A DNA stretch of 64,000 bases from Hymenobacter nivis (GTDB taxonomy: Bacteria > Bacteroidota > Bacteroidia > Cytophagales > Hymenobacteraceae), in NCBI RefSeq assembly GCF_006439025.1, contig NZ_RCYZ01000002.1, positions 753-64,752 of the forward strand. Direction: 5' to 3'. A program made the translations under genes and the position numbers. Below the pieces are notes generated by a model. That model was not told where the DNA came from, did not search any database, and was given only the letters and a program-made list of their open reading frames with translations. This document shows, piece by piece, positions 1 through 7,315 of this stretch (positions are counted from its first letter, which is position 1; the number at the start of each line of letters is the position of its first letter).

Positions 1-6
1 GCTGCG

Positions 7-2223
7 CTACAGCAGCAGCAGGCCTTTTTCGCGCAGCAGTTGCCAGGCGGGGCTGATGAGGAAGGCCTCGAAGGAGCCGGCGGTGGCGGGGAAAGTGGCG
101 GCGGCTTCTTTGAGCAGCAGCTTGGTGTCGTAGTCGTGGGTTAGGCGCACGAGCAAGTCGTGGAGCCAGCGGCCGGCCGCCTCGGGCGCTTTCACCTCAA
201 AATCCTCAGCTTGCTCGTAGCAGGTGAGCACGGCGCGGGCGCCTTTTTTGCCGGCTTCCACGCGCAGCTCGGGGGCGTTGCCGAGCCAGAACAGGCGCTG
301 GTTTTGCTTGGCGAAGTCGGGCTTTTCGGGGGCTTGCAGGGCCTGGGCTACCAGTTGGCGCGGGGTGGTGGTTTTGGGCGTTTTGAAGTCGAACCAGAAG
401 CCCAGCGGCTCGTCGAGGGCCACGCCGTGGAGGTAGTTGTAGAGGCTTTTGGCCAGGCCGGGGCCGAAGGCTTCGTGGTCGGTGCCCAGCGGGTCGTCGT
501 GCCAGAGGTCGTTCCAGGCGAAGCCGGCGGGCTCGGGGCCCACGGCGGCTACTTGGTACTTGGCCGGGTTCTTCCCCACCGGCGAGTGGGCCGTCATCGA
601 GAAGCGGTGCCAGTAGCCGCTCTGCACCACGCCGGCCGCGAAAAGCTGCCGCACAACTTCCAAAGAATCAATGGTTTCTTGAGCGGTTTGGGTGGGGAAG
701 CCGTACATGAGGTAGGCGTGCACCATGATGCCGGCCTGGGTGAAACCGTCGGTGACGCGCGCCACCTGGGCGAGGGTAACGCCCTTCTCCATCAGCGCCA
801 GCAGGCGGTCGGAGGCCACCTCCAGGCCCCCACTGATGGCAATGCAGCCCGAGGCGGCCAGCAGCCGGCAGAGGTCGGGCGAGAAGGTTTTTTCGAACCG
901 GATGTTTCCCCACCACGTGATGGCCACGCGGCGCCGGAGCAGCTCCACGGCCAAGTCGCGCAGGGCCAGGGGCGGGGCGGCCTCGTCCACGAAGTGGAAG
1001 CCGGTTTGGCCGGTTTGGGCAATGATTTGTTCGATGCGGTCCACGAGCAAGGTGGCCGGCGCGGTTTCGTAGCGGCTGATGTAGTCGAGCGTGACGTCGC
1101 AAAACGAGCAGCGCTTCCAATAGCAGCCGTGGGCCACGGTGAGCTTGTTCCAGCGGCCGTCGCTCCAGAGGCGGTGCATGGGGTTGAGCACTTCGAGCAC
1201 CGAGAGGTAGTCGCGCAGCGGCAAATCGGAGTAGTCGGGCGTGCCCACTTCGGGGTGCGGCACGTCGGGGTGCGGGTGGTTGACGTACTGAATCTGCCCG
1301 GCTTCGTCGCGCAGAAACGTGCGTTGCAGCTCGGTTTGCGGAATTTTGCCGGCCCAATAATCGAACAAGCGCAGCCAGGGCCCCTCGCCGTCGTCGAGGG
1401 TGAGGTGGTCGATGTAGTCGAAAAAGCGCGGCTCCTTGATGGTGCGCAGCTCGGTGTTGGGGTAGCCGCCGCCCATGATGGTTTTCGTGTGCGGGCTGAC
1501 TTCCTTGATGCGGCGCGCCAGGCGCAGGGCCCCGTAGAGGTTGCCGGGGAAGGGCACGGTGAAGCCCACCACGTCGGGCTGCGTGCGGGCCAGCAGCGCA
1601 TCCAGTTCTTCCAACAGCAAGGTATCCAGCAGGTTGGCGGACGCTTGCAGGGCTTGGTGCAGCGGCTCGAAGCTGGTGGCGGAGAGGGCCAGCTTTTCGG
1701 CGTAGCGCGAGAAGCCGAAGTGGGGCCCCACGGTTTCCTTGATGAGGTCAGCCAAGTCCTCCAAGTACAGCGTGGCCAGGTGGCGGGCCTGGTCGGTGAG
1801 GCCCATGGTGCCGAAGGCGGTTTCGAGGTCGGCCACGTTGTCGAAGCGGCTGGCTTCGGGCAGGAAGCGGCCGTGGCAGATGCGCGGGGCCAGGGTCAGG
1901 TCCTTGTTCTGCAAGAAGCGCACGACCGGCGCGATGGTGGCCAGGTAGCGGTTTTGGAGCCGCAGCATGCGCTTGGCGTTGTCGCTGAGGTCAAAATCGC
2001 CGGCCTCAATTTCGGCAAACACGCGCTTGAGGCCGTCCACCGAAAACAGGCGCAGCACGAGCTGCAAGCCCAGGTCAGCCTGCGCCACGTCGTAGCCGCG
2101 GCCCTTCAAAAACCCCTTGATGTAAGCCGTGGCCGGGTACGGCGTATTGAGCTGCGTGAGCGGCGGGGTGATGAGCAGGATTTTGGGAGCAGCGAGCGAC
2201 ACGGTAGCCTTCAACCCGGCCAA
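7..2223 (-). CDS. B12-binding domain radical SAM protein
   Basis: Predicted cobalamin-binding radical SAM enzyme of about 738 residues; the substrate cannot be told from sequence. The N-terminus (KILLITPPLTQLNTPYPATA, about residues 14-33) and residues 215-260 (DVVGFTVPF, then GGGYPN) look like a B12-binding Rossmann fold. The radical SAM cluster motif is GCYWKRCSFC at about 366-375. Its cysteines 367, 372 and 375 are spaced CX4CX2C rather than the canonical CX3CX2C. Downstream come HFVDEA and the GGLEVASDR and YGFP strand motifs of the SAM barrel. The longest frame opens with TTG at 2223; a TTG nine bases in or a GTG at 2202 are equally possible, because the family normally starts just before the KILLITPP strand. 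The stop lies 7 bases from the window edge. No partner gene is recognisable nearby. Confidence in family is high. Confidence 0.9.
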   Translation of the reverse strand: MAGLKATVSLAAPKILLITPPLTQLNTPYPATAYIKGFLKGRGYDVAQADLGLQLVLRLFSVDGLKRVFAEIEAGDFDLSDNAKRMLRLQNRYLATIAPVVRFLQNKDLTLAPRICHGRFLPEASRFDNVADLETAFGTMGLTDQARHLATLYLEDLADLIKETVGPHFGFSRYAEKLALSATSFEPLHQALQASANLLDTLLLEELDALLARTQPDVVGFTVPFPGNLYGALRLARRIKEVSPHTKTIMGGGYPNTELRTIKEPRFFDYIDHLTLDDGEGPWLRLFDYWAGKIPQTELQRTFLRDEAGQIQYVNHPHPDVPHPEVGTPDYSDLPLRDYLSVLEVLNPMHRLWSDGRWNKLTVAHGCYWKRCSFCDVTLDYISRYETAPATLLVDRIEQIIAQTGQTGFHFVDEAAPPLALRDLAVELLRRRVAITWWGNIRFEKTFSPDLCRLLAASGCIAISGGLEVASDRLLALMEKGVTLAQVARVTDGFTQAGIMVHAYLMYGFPTQTAQETIDSLEVVRQLFAAGVVQSGYWHRFSMTAHSPVGKNPAKYQVAAVGPEPAGFAWNDLWHDDPLGTDHEAFGPGLAKSLYNYLHGVALDEPLGFWFDFKTPKTTTPRQLVAQALQAPEKPDFAKQNQRLFWLGNAPELRVEAGKKGARAVLTCYEQAEDFEVKAPEAAGRWLHDLLVRLTHDYDTKLLLKEAAATFPATAGSFEAFLISPAWQLLREKGLLLL

Positions 2224-2287
2224 GGGGCCCCGGGTTCAGTGGCCGCAAAGGTCGGGCGGGATTTGCGGGCGCGGGCGGGCGGTGGCC

Positions 2288-3835
2288 CTACATCTTCATG
2301 CCGCCCCTTTTGCTGCCGCCCATCATGCTGGCCATGCTCATCCAGGGCGCGTTCAGGCGCACGTACACCGAGGCCGAGAGGGGTAGCTGGCCGTAGCCGG
2401 GGCCCCGGTAGGCCAAGCCGTACTGGGGGCCCTGCAAATCGGTGGGGATGAAGTAGCCCGTGAGCTGGCCGCCCACGTGCACCTCGGGGCCCCGGGGGCC
2501 ACCCAGGCTGGCGAGGCGGTAGCTGGCGCCCAGCGTGAGGGCGTGCACGTTGAAGACCTTGGCCACCAGCTGGTCGTTGGGCCCCGAGGCGTAGAAGTCC
2601 AGCTCCTCGCTGTCTTTCTGCACGAACTCGTAGCGGCCGTAGAACGTGGGGCGGCCCAGGGTGAGGTTGGTTTCGGCCAGCACGGCGTGTTCGGGGTGCG
2701 GGCCGTGGCCCTCGTTCATGCCCCAGACCAGGGCCGAGGTGATGTAGTGGCGGTCGGCGCCCAGGCTGTGGCTGTGCAAAATGCTGGCCGTGGTGCGGGT
2801 CACGTTTTCGTCGGGGTGCAGGTCTTCGGGGCTTTTGATGAAGGCGCGGCTCACTTGCAGAGCGAATTCGCGGCTGGGGTTCCAGTTCAGGCGCGCGGCC
2901 CAGGAGTCGGCGCGGGGCTTGTCGAAATCGAAGCGGTATTGGTCGGGCTCGCGGCCGGTGAAGTTGCTGCCTTCCAGCTTGAACTGCTTGTAGCGCACGC
3001 CCAGCGTGGCCACCCCGAAGGTGATGTGCGTGGCGTCGGTCCAGTGGTGGGAGAGGGGCGCGTCGGGGTTGGGCATGGCCGAAATGCGGTGCATGAACGC
3101 CACCGGCCCGATGGCCGGCTCGCCGGGGTAGCCCAGGTACAGGCTCACATCAACATCTTGATTAACAGCGTGCACGTAGCCCACGCTCAGGCCCGAAAAC
3201 AGGTCGTGCGGGTGCTGCTTGTCGATGAGCGGCTGGCCCTTGTAGCTCTCGCCGGTTTGGAACAGCAGCGGGTAGCCGCCGCGGGTTTCCGTCAGCGCAT
3301 CCAGCGACATCATCAGCGTGAGGTTGAGCAGGCCGTGGGCCCCCACGTTGCGCTGGGCCATGGCCATGCCCCAGTTGGGGCCGTCCACGGCGTTGGCGTG
3401 GCCGCGGCCGGTGGCGGGGTTTATGCCCCCGCCGCGGTGGTTGAAGTTTTGGCTGGTGTAGCGGCCGTAGGCCTGGCCGTGGGCCATCACCATCCAGGGG
3501 CCCTTGTGCGTCATCCACATGTACATGGGCGTGGCGTCGGGCTGCCAGCTGGTGGCCGAGCCGTTGCGGCTCATGGGCAGGTTGCGCGAGGTAGCGGCCG
3601 ACATGGTGTGGCCGCCGTCGGTGCCGCCCATGCCCATGTGGTTCATGCCCGCGTGGTCCATGCCGCTCATGGGTTCCGTCGGTTTTTTGGGGCGGGTGGT
3701 GTCGGCGGGCGCGGGCATGTTCATGCCCGGCATGGTGGTTTGGGCGCGGGCGGGGGTCCCCAGCAGGCCGGTGGCGAGCAGCAACAGGGCCGCGGCGCGG
3801 ACGGGAGCAGCAGCGAAAAGCGTCGAAGTATTCAT
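2288..3835 (-). CDS. Met/His-rich secreted, probable outer-membrane protein of a copper locus
   Basis: 515 residues with a signal peptide (about 1-32, ending TPARAQ). The mature N-terminus is rich in Met and His (MPGMNM, MSGMDHAGMNHMGMGG) and the C-terminus ends MASMMGGSKRGGMKM; both are the type of clusters that bind Cu(I). The middle has alternating aromatic/polar strands (for example YGRYEFVQKD, SLYLGYPGEPAIGP) that suggest an outer-membrane barrel. Related proteins occur beside copper genes in Bacteroidota, but I know of no assigned activity. It is divergent from the Cys-rich copper-storage protein at 4037 and shares a 200-bp spacer with it. A role in copper handling at the cell surface is inferred from composition and context; transport of another solute is possible. 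Confidence 0.85.
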   Translation of the reverse strand: MNTSTLFAAAPVRAAALLLLATGLLGTPARAQTTMPGMNMPAPADTTRPKKPTEPMSGMDHAGMNHMGMGGTDGGHTMSAATSRNLPMSRNGSATSWQPDATPMYMWMTHKGPWMVMAHGQAYGRYTSQNFNHRGGGINPATGRGHANAVDGPNWGMAMAQRNVGAHGLLNLTLMMSLDALTETRGGYPLLFQTGESYKGQPLIDKQHPHDLFSGLSVGYVHAVNQDVDVSLYLGYPGEPAIGPVAFMHRISAMPNPDAPLSHHWTDATHITFGVATLGVRYKQFKLEGSNFTGREPDQYRFDFDKPRADSWAARLNWNPSREFALQVSRAFIKSPEDLHPDENVTRTTASILHSHSLGADRHYITSALVWGMNEGHGPHPEHAVLAETNLTLGRPTFYGRYEFVQKDSEELDFYASGPNDQLVAKVFNVHALTLGASYRLASLGGPRGPEVHVGGQLTGYFIPTDLQGPQYGLAYRGPGYGQLPLSASVYVRLNAPWMSMASMMGGSKRGGMKM

Positions 3836-3842
3836 GGCAGTA

Positions 3843-3854
3843 GAACGCCCGTTC
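3843..3854. promoter_or_regulatory. short dyad GAACG-CC-CGTTC in divergent copper-locus spacer
   Basis: A 5-bp inverted repeat lies 7 bases upstream of the Met/His-rich gene start, within the 3836-4036 spacer shared with the copper-storage gene. It is a possible regulator site for the HMA-AraC protein encoded at 4476. The dyad is short and could occur by chance in high-GC DNA. Confidence 0.2.
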
Positions 3855-4036
3855 TCCTCACCCGGTTTTCACGCGGGCCAACACAATTCGGCTTGGGGCC
3901 CTCCACGATTTTGGGGCCCGCCCGAATGGTGTTGGGTTTGGGCCAAATGCTGCACGGCCGCGGCGGCCGCGGCCCCGTAAACCAGCCTAGGTGGTACCCC
4001 TCCGCTTTTTGTTCAATCCTTTCTCATCCCCCGCCC

Positions 4037-4378
4037 ATGGCTATTTCCACTGCCCCCCGCCCCGCCCACCAAGATGTGCTCGATGCCCTCGCCCGCTGCG
4101 TAGCGGCCTGTGAGCACTGCGCCACCGCCTGCCTCGGCGAGGACAACATCCAGATGATGGTGCCCTGCATCCGCCTCGACCGCGACTGCGCCGACATCTG
4201 CCGCCTCACCGCCGCCTTCATCGCCCGCGGCTCCGACCACGCCAAGCACGTGCTTAAGGAGTGCATCGAAATTTGCCAGAAGTGCCACGATGAGTGCGCC
4301 CAGCACGAGCACCAGCACTGCCAGGAATGCGCCGCCGCCTGCAAAGCCTGCCTGGAAGCCTGCAAATCGTATAGCTAG
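4037..4378 (+). CDS. Cys-rich four-helix-bundle copper storage protein (Csp-like, DUF326)
   Basis: 113 residues with 16 cysteines, mostly in CxxxC and CxxC spacing along predicted helices (ARCVAACEHCATAC, CIRLDRDCADIC, KECIEICQKCHDEC, HCQECAAACKACLEAC). This pattern is that of the Csp family, in which a four-helix bundle is lined with Cys that bind many Cu(I) ions. There is no obvious signal peptide, so it is probably cytosolic like Csp3. The ATG at 4037 is chosen because the preceding in-frame stretch is a spacer of unrelated composition and DUF326 proteins start close to the first helix. It is divergent from the Met/His-rich gene and convergent with the HMA-AraC regulator, from which a hairpin terminator separates it. 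Regulation by that neighbour is an inference. Confidence 0.9.
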   Translation: MAISTAPRPAHQDVLDALARCVAACEHCATACLGEDNIQMMVPCIRLDRDCADICRLTAAFIARGSDHAKHVLKECIEICQKCHDECAQHEHQHCQECAAACKACLEACKSYS

Positions 4379-4417
4379 CCCGCCGGGCTTCGTCGGTCGC
4401 GCTACCGATTTCAAGCA

Positions 4418-4455
4418 AAAAAGGGGCCCTTACCAATCGGTAGGGGCCCCTTTTT
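4418..4455. terminator. bidirectional hairpin terminator
   Basis: A 17-bp inverted repeat with one mismatch (AAAAAGGGGCCCTTACC, loop AATC, then its complement ending in TTTTT). It lies between the convergent copper-storage gene (+) and the HMA-AraC gene (-), and the A- and T-runs allow it to serve both. Confidence 0.85.
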
Positions 4456-4475
4456 ATAAGTATAGCACTGACGCC

Positions 4476-5045
4476 TTACAGCGAGTCGAGCGAGAGGCGG
4501 GCGGGCAGCGACTGGCGGCGGAATTCGCTCACCGAGTGGCCCGTTACTTGGCGGAACTGGTTGCTCAGGTGCTGGCCCGAGCTGTAGCGCATCTGGTCGG
4601 CAATCTGGTTCAGGGTCAGTTCGCCGTAGCTGAGCAGCTCCTTCACGTGCTCAATTTTGAGGCGGATGAGGTACTTCTCGATGGTGAGGTGGGCGGTGCG
4701 CGAAAACACCTTGCTCAGGTGCGAGTAGGTGGCGGCCAGGCGCTCGGTGAGGAAGGCCGAGGTGGTGAGCGGCGAGCGGGCCGTGCGCAGGTGGTCGAGG
4801 TAGTCGGCGAGCAGGGTCTTGATTTGCTCGGTGAGCTGCTCGGCGCGGCCGCGCAGCAGCTCAAAGCCGGCGGCTTCGAGCAGCGGGGCCACGGTTTCGG
4901 GGTCCACGGGGGTGGTGGCGTCGAGCTCGGCGGTGCCCAGCGTTACGGCCTTGGTCTTGTAACCGGCACGCTCCAGCAGGGTGTGCACAGCTTCAACGCA
5001 ACGCGGGCACACCATGTTTTTGATGTATAGCAGGTTCGTGGACAT
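4476..5045 (-). CDS. AraC-family regulator with N-terminal HMA-like metal-binding domain
   Basis: 189 residues. Residues 1-68 resemble a heavy-metal-associated (HMA) domain: a first strand LLYIKNMVCPRC, with the MxCxxC-type ligands C13 and C16, then VEAVHTLLERAGY and a second half ending LLEAAGFELL. Residues about 90-180 form an AraC helix-turn-helix pair; the signature YSSGQHLSNQFRQVTGHS lies at 154-171. The usual sugar-binding cupin is missing, so the metal site is the likely sensor. The ATG at 5045 is preferred because a longer in-frame extension to 5174 is Pro/Arg-rich and precedes the HMA strand. It starts 4 bases after the stop of the small membrane gene at 5050, so the two are probably cotranscribed. 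Copper sensing is inferred from the domain and the neighbouring Csp protein. Confidence 0.88.
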   Translation of the reverse strand: MSTNLLYIKNMVCPRCVEAVHTLLERAGYKTKAVTLGTAELDATTPVDPETVAPLLEAAGFELLRGRAEQLTEQIKTLLADYLDHLRTARSPLTTSAFLTERLAATYSHLSKVFSRTAHLTIEKYLIRLKIEHVKELLSYGELTLNQIADQMRYSSGQHLSNQFRQVTGHSVSEFRRQSLPARLSLDSL

Positions 5046-5049
5046 ATAA

Positions 5050-5412
5050 CTAGCGAGTTGAAGACCGCCCTGCGGCGGCGGTTGAAGATGCAGAACGAAC
5101 AGGGCCCCGGGCCGGGGCTGGGCGGGGCCGCCGGGCCGCTGGGGCAGGCGAAGCCGCCGCCCAGCCCCGGCCAAACCAATGCTCGGTGGCCCAGCCTACA
5201 AACGGTACCACGGCCAGAAAGGTAACCGCCAGGAGCCAGAAAAAGATGAAGAATGCCGGAGCCAGCCGCCCAAAAAAATGCCCATCGGCCCCGAACACGT
5301 AGCCTATCAGCGCCAGGGCCAGCACGAGGCTGGCGGCGGCCAGCGCACCCACCCGCCGCCACGGCCCGGGGGCCAGGAAACGGGCAAAGCGCAGGCGCGG
5401 GAGCTGGGGCAT
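5050..5412 (-). CDS. small hypothetical membrane protein
   Basis: 120 residues. Two hydrophobic stretches, about residues 22-42 (VGALAAASLVLALALIGYVF) and 50-75 (APAFFIFFWLLAVTFLAVVP), predict an integral inner-membrane protein. The last 35 residues are Pro/Arg/Ala-rich and look disordered. I do not recognise a family. The stop is 4 bases upstream of the HMA-AraC start, so it may be the first gene of a two-gene operon. The membrane segments make coding likely, but the composition of the tail leaves room for a shorter or different product. Confidence 0.55.
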   Translation of the reverse strand: MPQLPRLRFARFLAPGPWRRVGALAAASLVLALALIGYVFGADGHFFGRLAPAFFIFFWLLAVTFLAVVPFVGWATEHWFGRGWAAASPAPAARRPRPAPARGPVRSASSTAAAGRSSTR

Positions 5413-5510
5413 TAGGGGCGGATTGGACAGGTGAAATTACACGGAAATTTATAAGCGCCCCGCGGGCCGGGCCGCTACAACGCGCCCGGGCCCCGGAATA
5501 GTGCCCACCG

Positions 5511-6107
5511 CTACGCCAGCACCGCCAGCAGCTCGCGCTGCAACGATTGGCCCTGGTCGTTGGTGTACCACTCGTTCATCTGGCGCACGATGGCGGCGGT
5601 GTGCTGCTCGGGGTCGGTGTGCAGGCGGTGGGCCAGCTCCTGGGCTTCGGCGGGGCGGGGGCCCCACTCGGCCACGGTGGCGCCGGTGGCCGCGTCCTGC
5701 ATCACCAGCTTGGGGATGCTGTTTTTGCCGTTGGTTTGGTGGGCGGCCATAAAGCCGGGGTGCTCGGAGCGCAGCATCACGTGCAGGGCCACGCGGCCGC
5801 CGCTGCCCTCGGCCAGGTGGGCCAGCAGGGGCAGCTCGTGGGCGGTGTCGCCGCACCAGGCCTCGGCCAGCACCAGCCAGCGCTGGGGGGCGTCGAGGTG
5901 GCGCAGGCGGTCCACCAGCGCGGGCAGCAGGGGCAGGGCGTAGGCCCGGTCGAGGTGCTGCTGGTTTTGCTCGGTGAAGCGCACCAGGGCGGGGCCCTGG
6001 TCGGGGCCGGTGGTGCGGTGCTCGGCGGCCAGCGTGCCCACCAGGGCCCGGAACTCGGCGTAAGTGTAAGCGGGGGCCGGCAGGGCGGCAGCAGCAGAAG
6101 CGGACAT
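5511..6107 (-). CDS. thioredoxin-fold protein with single active-site cysteine (AWCGDT)
   Basis: 198 residues of thioredoxin fold. The motif LVLAEAWCGDTAHELP puts one cysteine (C85) where thioredoxins have CxxC, giving CGDT. The cis-proline region is NSIPKLVMQD, followed by a strand and helix in the expected order. No signal peptide, so probably cytoplasmic. This family of single-Cys 'thioredoxin family proteins' is common in Bacteroidota and its reaction is not established; a classical disulfide reductase is unlikely without the second cysteine. The ATG at 6107 fits the family length. It is divergent from the lipoprotein genes at 6249 and 6590. Confidence 0.85.
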   Translation of the reverse strand: MSASAAAALPAPAYTYAEFRALVGTLAAEHRTTGPDQGPALVRFTEQNQQHLDRAYALPLLPALVDRLRHLDAPQRWLVLAEAWCGDTAHELPLLAHLAEGSGGRVALHVMLRSEHPGFMAAHQTNGKNSIPKLVMQDAATGATVAEWGPRPAEAQELAHRLHTDPEQHTAAIVRQMNEWYTNDQGQSLQRELLAVLA

Positions 6108-6189
6108 AAGCGGGAGAGAAGGGCGAAACGGCCGGGCAAAATAACCGGCGGCCGGGGTGTTAACTAAACCCGGGGCCGGAGGTTGCGTT

Positions 6190-6197
6190 TATCTTTG
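6190..6197 (+). promoter_or_regulatory. -7 promoter box TATCTTTG
   Basis: Matches the Bacteroidota -7 consensus TAnnTTTG, 51 bases before the lipoprotein ATG at 6249. No convincing -33 TTTG is visible at the right spacing. Confidence 0.5.
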
Positions 6198-6248
6198 CGC
6201 CGGAAGGTTGTCGCCGGTTCGTTTCCATCCCCTACGCCCTTCGTTGCC

Positions 6249-6533
6249 ATGAAAAATCGCCTGCGTTCCCTCCCCGTCCTGCTGGCCGTAGCCTTCGCTG
6301 GGGCCCTGGCTAGCTGCAGCAGCAACGCCGACACCCCCGGCGCCGTCAACGTCGAGAACGGCGCGGCCAAGCCCCTTATGCCCGTCGAAGGCACCCCCCC
6401 CGCTGGGATGGGCGAAGATTCGGCCGTGGCCGGCCTGCACCGCAATACCTCCGCCCCGCCCACCGGCGAGCAGCTCTACGAAAACGCCGACAATCGCGTC
6501 GACCACAACCACGACGGCAAGGCCGACCACTAG
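6249..6533 (+). CDS. small lipoprotein with C-terminal DxNxDGxAD loop (copy 1)
   Basis: 94 residues. A signal peptide ends in a lipobox (GALASC-SSN), so the mature protein is probably membrane-anchored by lipidated Cys. The rest is short and polar, with a DSAVAGLHR motif and the last residues VDHNHDGKADH. That ending resembles a calcium-binding EF-hand or dockerin loop (DxNxDG). The ATG at 6249 is chosen because it opens the signal peptide; upstream in-frame codons precede the promoter box. The next gene is a paralogue: both have NVE near the mature start, D-S-x-V-A-G-L-x-R in the middle and N-H-D-G-K-A-D at the end. No function is known to me. Confidence 0.82.
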   Translation: MKNRLRSLPVLLAVAFAGALASCSSNADTPGAVNVENGAAKPLMPVEGTPPAGMGEDSAVAGLHRNTSAPPTGEQLYENADNRVDHNHDGKADH

Positions 6534-6589
6534 CCCCGCGCTGCTTCTTCACGCCGGACCCCCGGCTTTTTTTGTTTTTTAATACCCGT

Positions 6590-6853
6590 ATGAAAACCCT
6601 CTTCCGTCCCCTCCTCCTGGTTGCCGCCGTGGCCACCGGCCTTAGCGTCAGCTCGTGCGGCGAAAAAAAATATGGTGCCACCAACGTGGAGGAGAGCGGC
6701 CCCAAGCACGGCGAAATCATCCAGGCCAACCCCAGCGGCGACTCCATCGTGGCCGGCCTGCGCCGCCCCGCCAAAACCGGCACCCAGGAGCAAGGCTACG
6801 AAGCCGCCGACACCCGCACCGACAGCAACCACGACGGCAAAGCCGACAAATAG
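6590..6853 (+). CDS. small lipoprotein with C-terminal DxNxDGxAD loop (copy 2)
   Basis: 87 residues. Lipobox SVSSC-GEK after a hydrophobic signal peptide (MKTLFRPLLLVAAVATGLS). Mature part alignable over its whole length to the lipoprotein at 6249: NVEES, DSIVAGLRR and the terminal TDSNHDGKADK. The ATG at 6590 opens the signal peptide. The 56-bp gap after the first copy has no strong terminator, so the pair is probably cotranscribed and arose by tandem duplication. Function unknown; calcium binding by the C-terminal loop is a guess from the DxNxDG pattern. Confidence 0.82.
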   Translation: MKTLFRPLLLVAAVATGLSVSSCGEKKYGATNVEESGPKHGEIIQANPSGDSIVAGLRRPAKTGTQEQGYEAADTRTDSNHDGKADK

Positions 6854-7022
6854 CCCTGAGGGACTAAAACAGGGCGATGGTCTAAAACGAAGCGGTCCGG
6901 TGGCTTTTCAGTCGTCGGGCCACGCTGATTAATACCCGGGCCCCTGTCTTTCAGTAAAATAGCTCACGCACGCAGGGCCCCAGCGGGGCAATCCGTCGGT
7001 AGTAATTTTTTGATCAATAGCA

Positions 7023-7087
7023 CTAAAGCCCCAGCGGGGCGACCCACACGGCCAGCAAGGCGATGGGTCGCCCCGCTGGGGCTTTAG
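7023..7087. repeat. perfect inverted repeat, 24-bp arms
   Basis: Arms 7023-7046 and 7064-7087 are exact reverse complements (CTAAAGCCCCAGCGGGGC then GACCCA) around a 17-bp loop. The core GCCCCAGCGGGGC also recurs near 6977. It looks like a dispersed REP/BIME-type element and could also stop transcription. Confidence 0.85.
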
Positions 7088-7175
7088 CACGCAGGGGCAC
7101 TGGCGTACTACCGGTGGGCCGCCCCGCCGGGGCTCCGCGCACGCAAGTCCTGCCTACAGCAGCTGCGGGGCTGGT

Positions 7176-7271
7176 GTACGGTAGGGGCGGGGCTTGCCCC
7201 CGCCCGTGGTAGAACGAAACCGCTGGAGTGGCGCAACCGGCGGGCGGGGGCAAGCCCCGCCCCTACCGTAC
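7176..7271. repeat. perfect inverted repeat, 31-bp arms
   Basis: Arms 7176-7206 and 7241-7271 are exact reverse complements; each begins or ends with GTAC and contains GGGGCGGGGCTTGCCCC. The loop is 34 bp. There is no reading frame inside, so it resembles a non-autonomous repeat or mini-element rather than an insertion sequence. Confidence 0.88.
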
Positions 7272-7315
7272 GCTAACGCCGGAATTACGCTGCATAACCA
7301 ACCACCAAAACTGCA

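Larger units (their letters stand above)
6854..7315. other. 461-bp spacer filled with palindromic repeats
   Basis: No gene is seen here. The spacer contains several variants of a GCCCCAGCGGGGC core (near 6977, 7027 and 7068, with a diverged copy near 7127), plus the two large inverted repeats listed separately. It lies between the end of the lipoprotein pair (+) and the end of the barrel gene at 7316 (-), so it is a convergent, terminator-like region where repeat insertion is tolerated. Confidence 0.7.

Noticed and set aside
160-2451. Long plus-strand open frame opposite the radical SAM gene
   Set aside because: It is antisense to a protein with clear catalytic motifs, and its translation is rich in Val, Gly, His and Gln without domains, as expected from high-GC codon bias.
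7176-7271. Insertion sequence or CRISPR array
   Set aside because: There is no transposase frame and no target duplication that I can see, and the repeats are inverted pairs rather than regularly spaced direct repeats.
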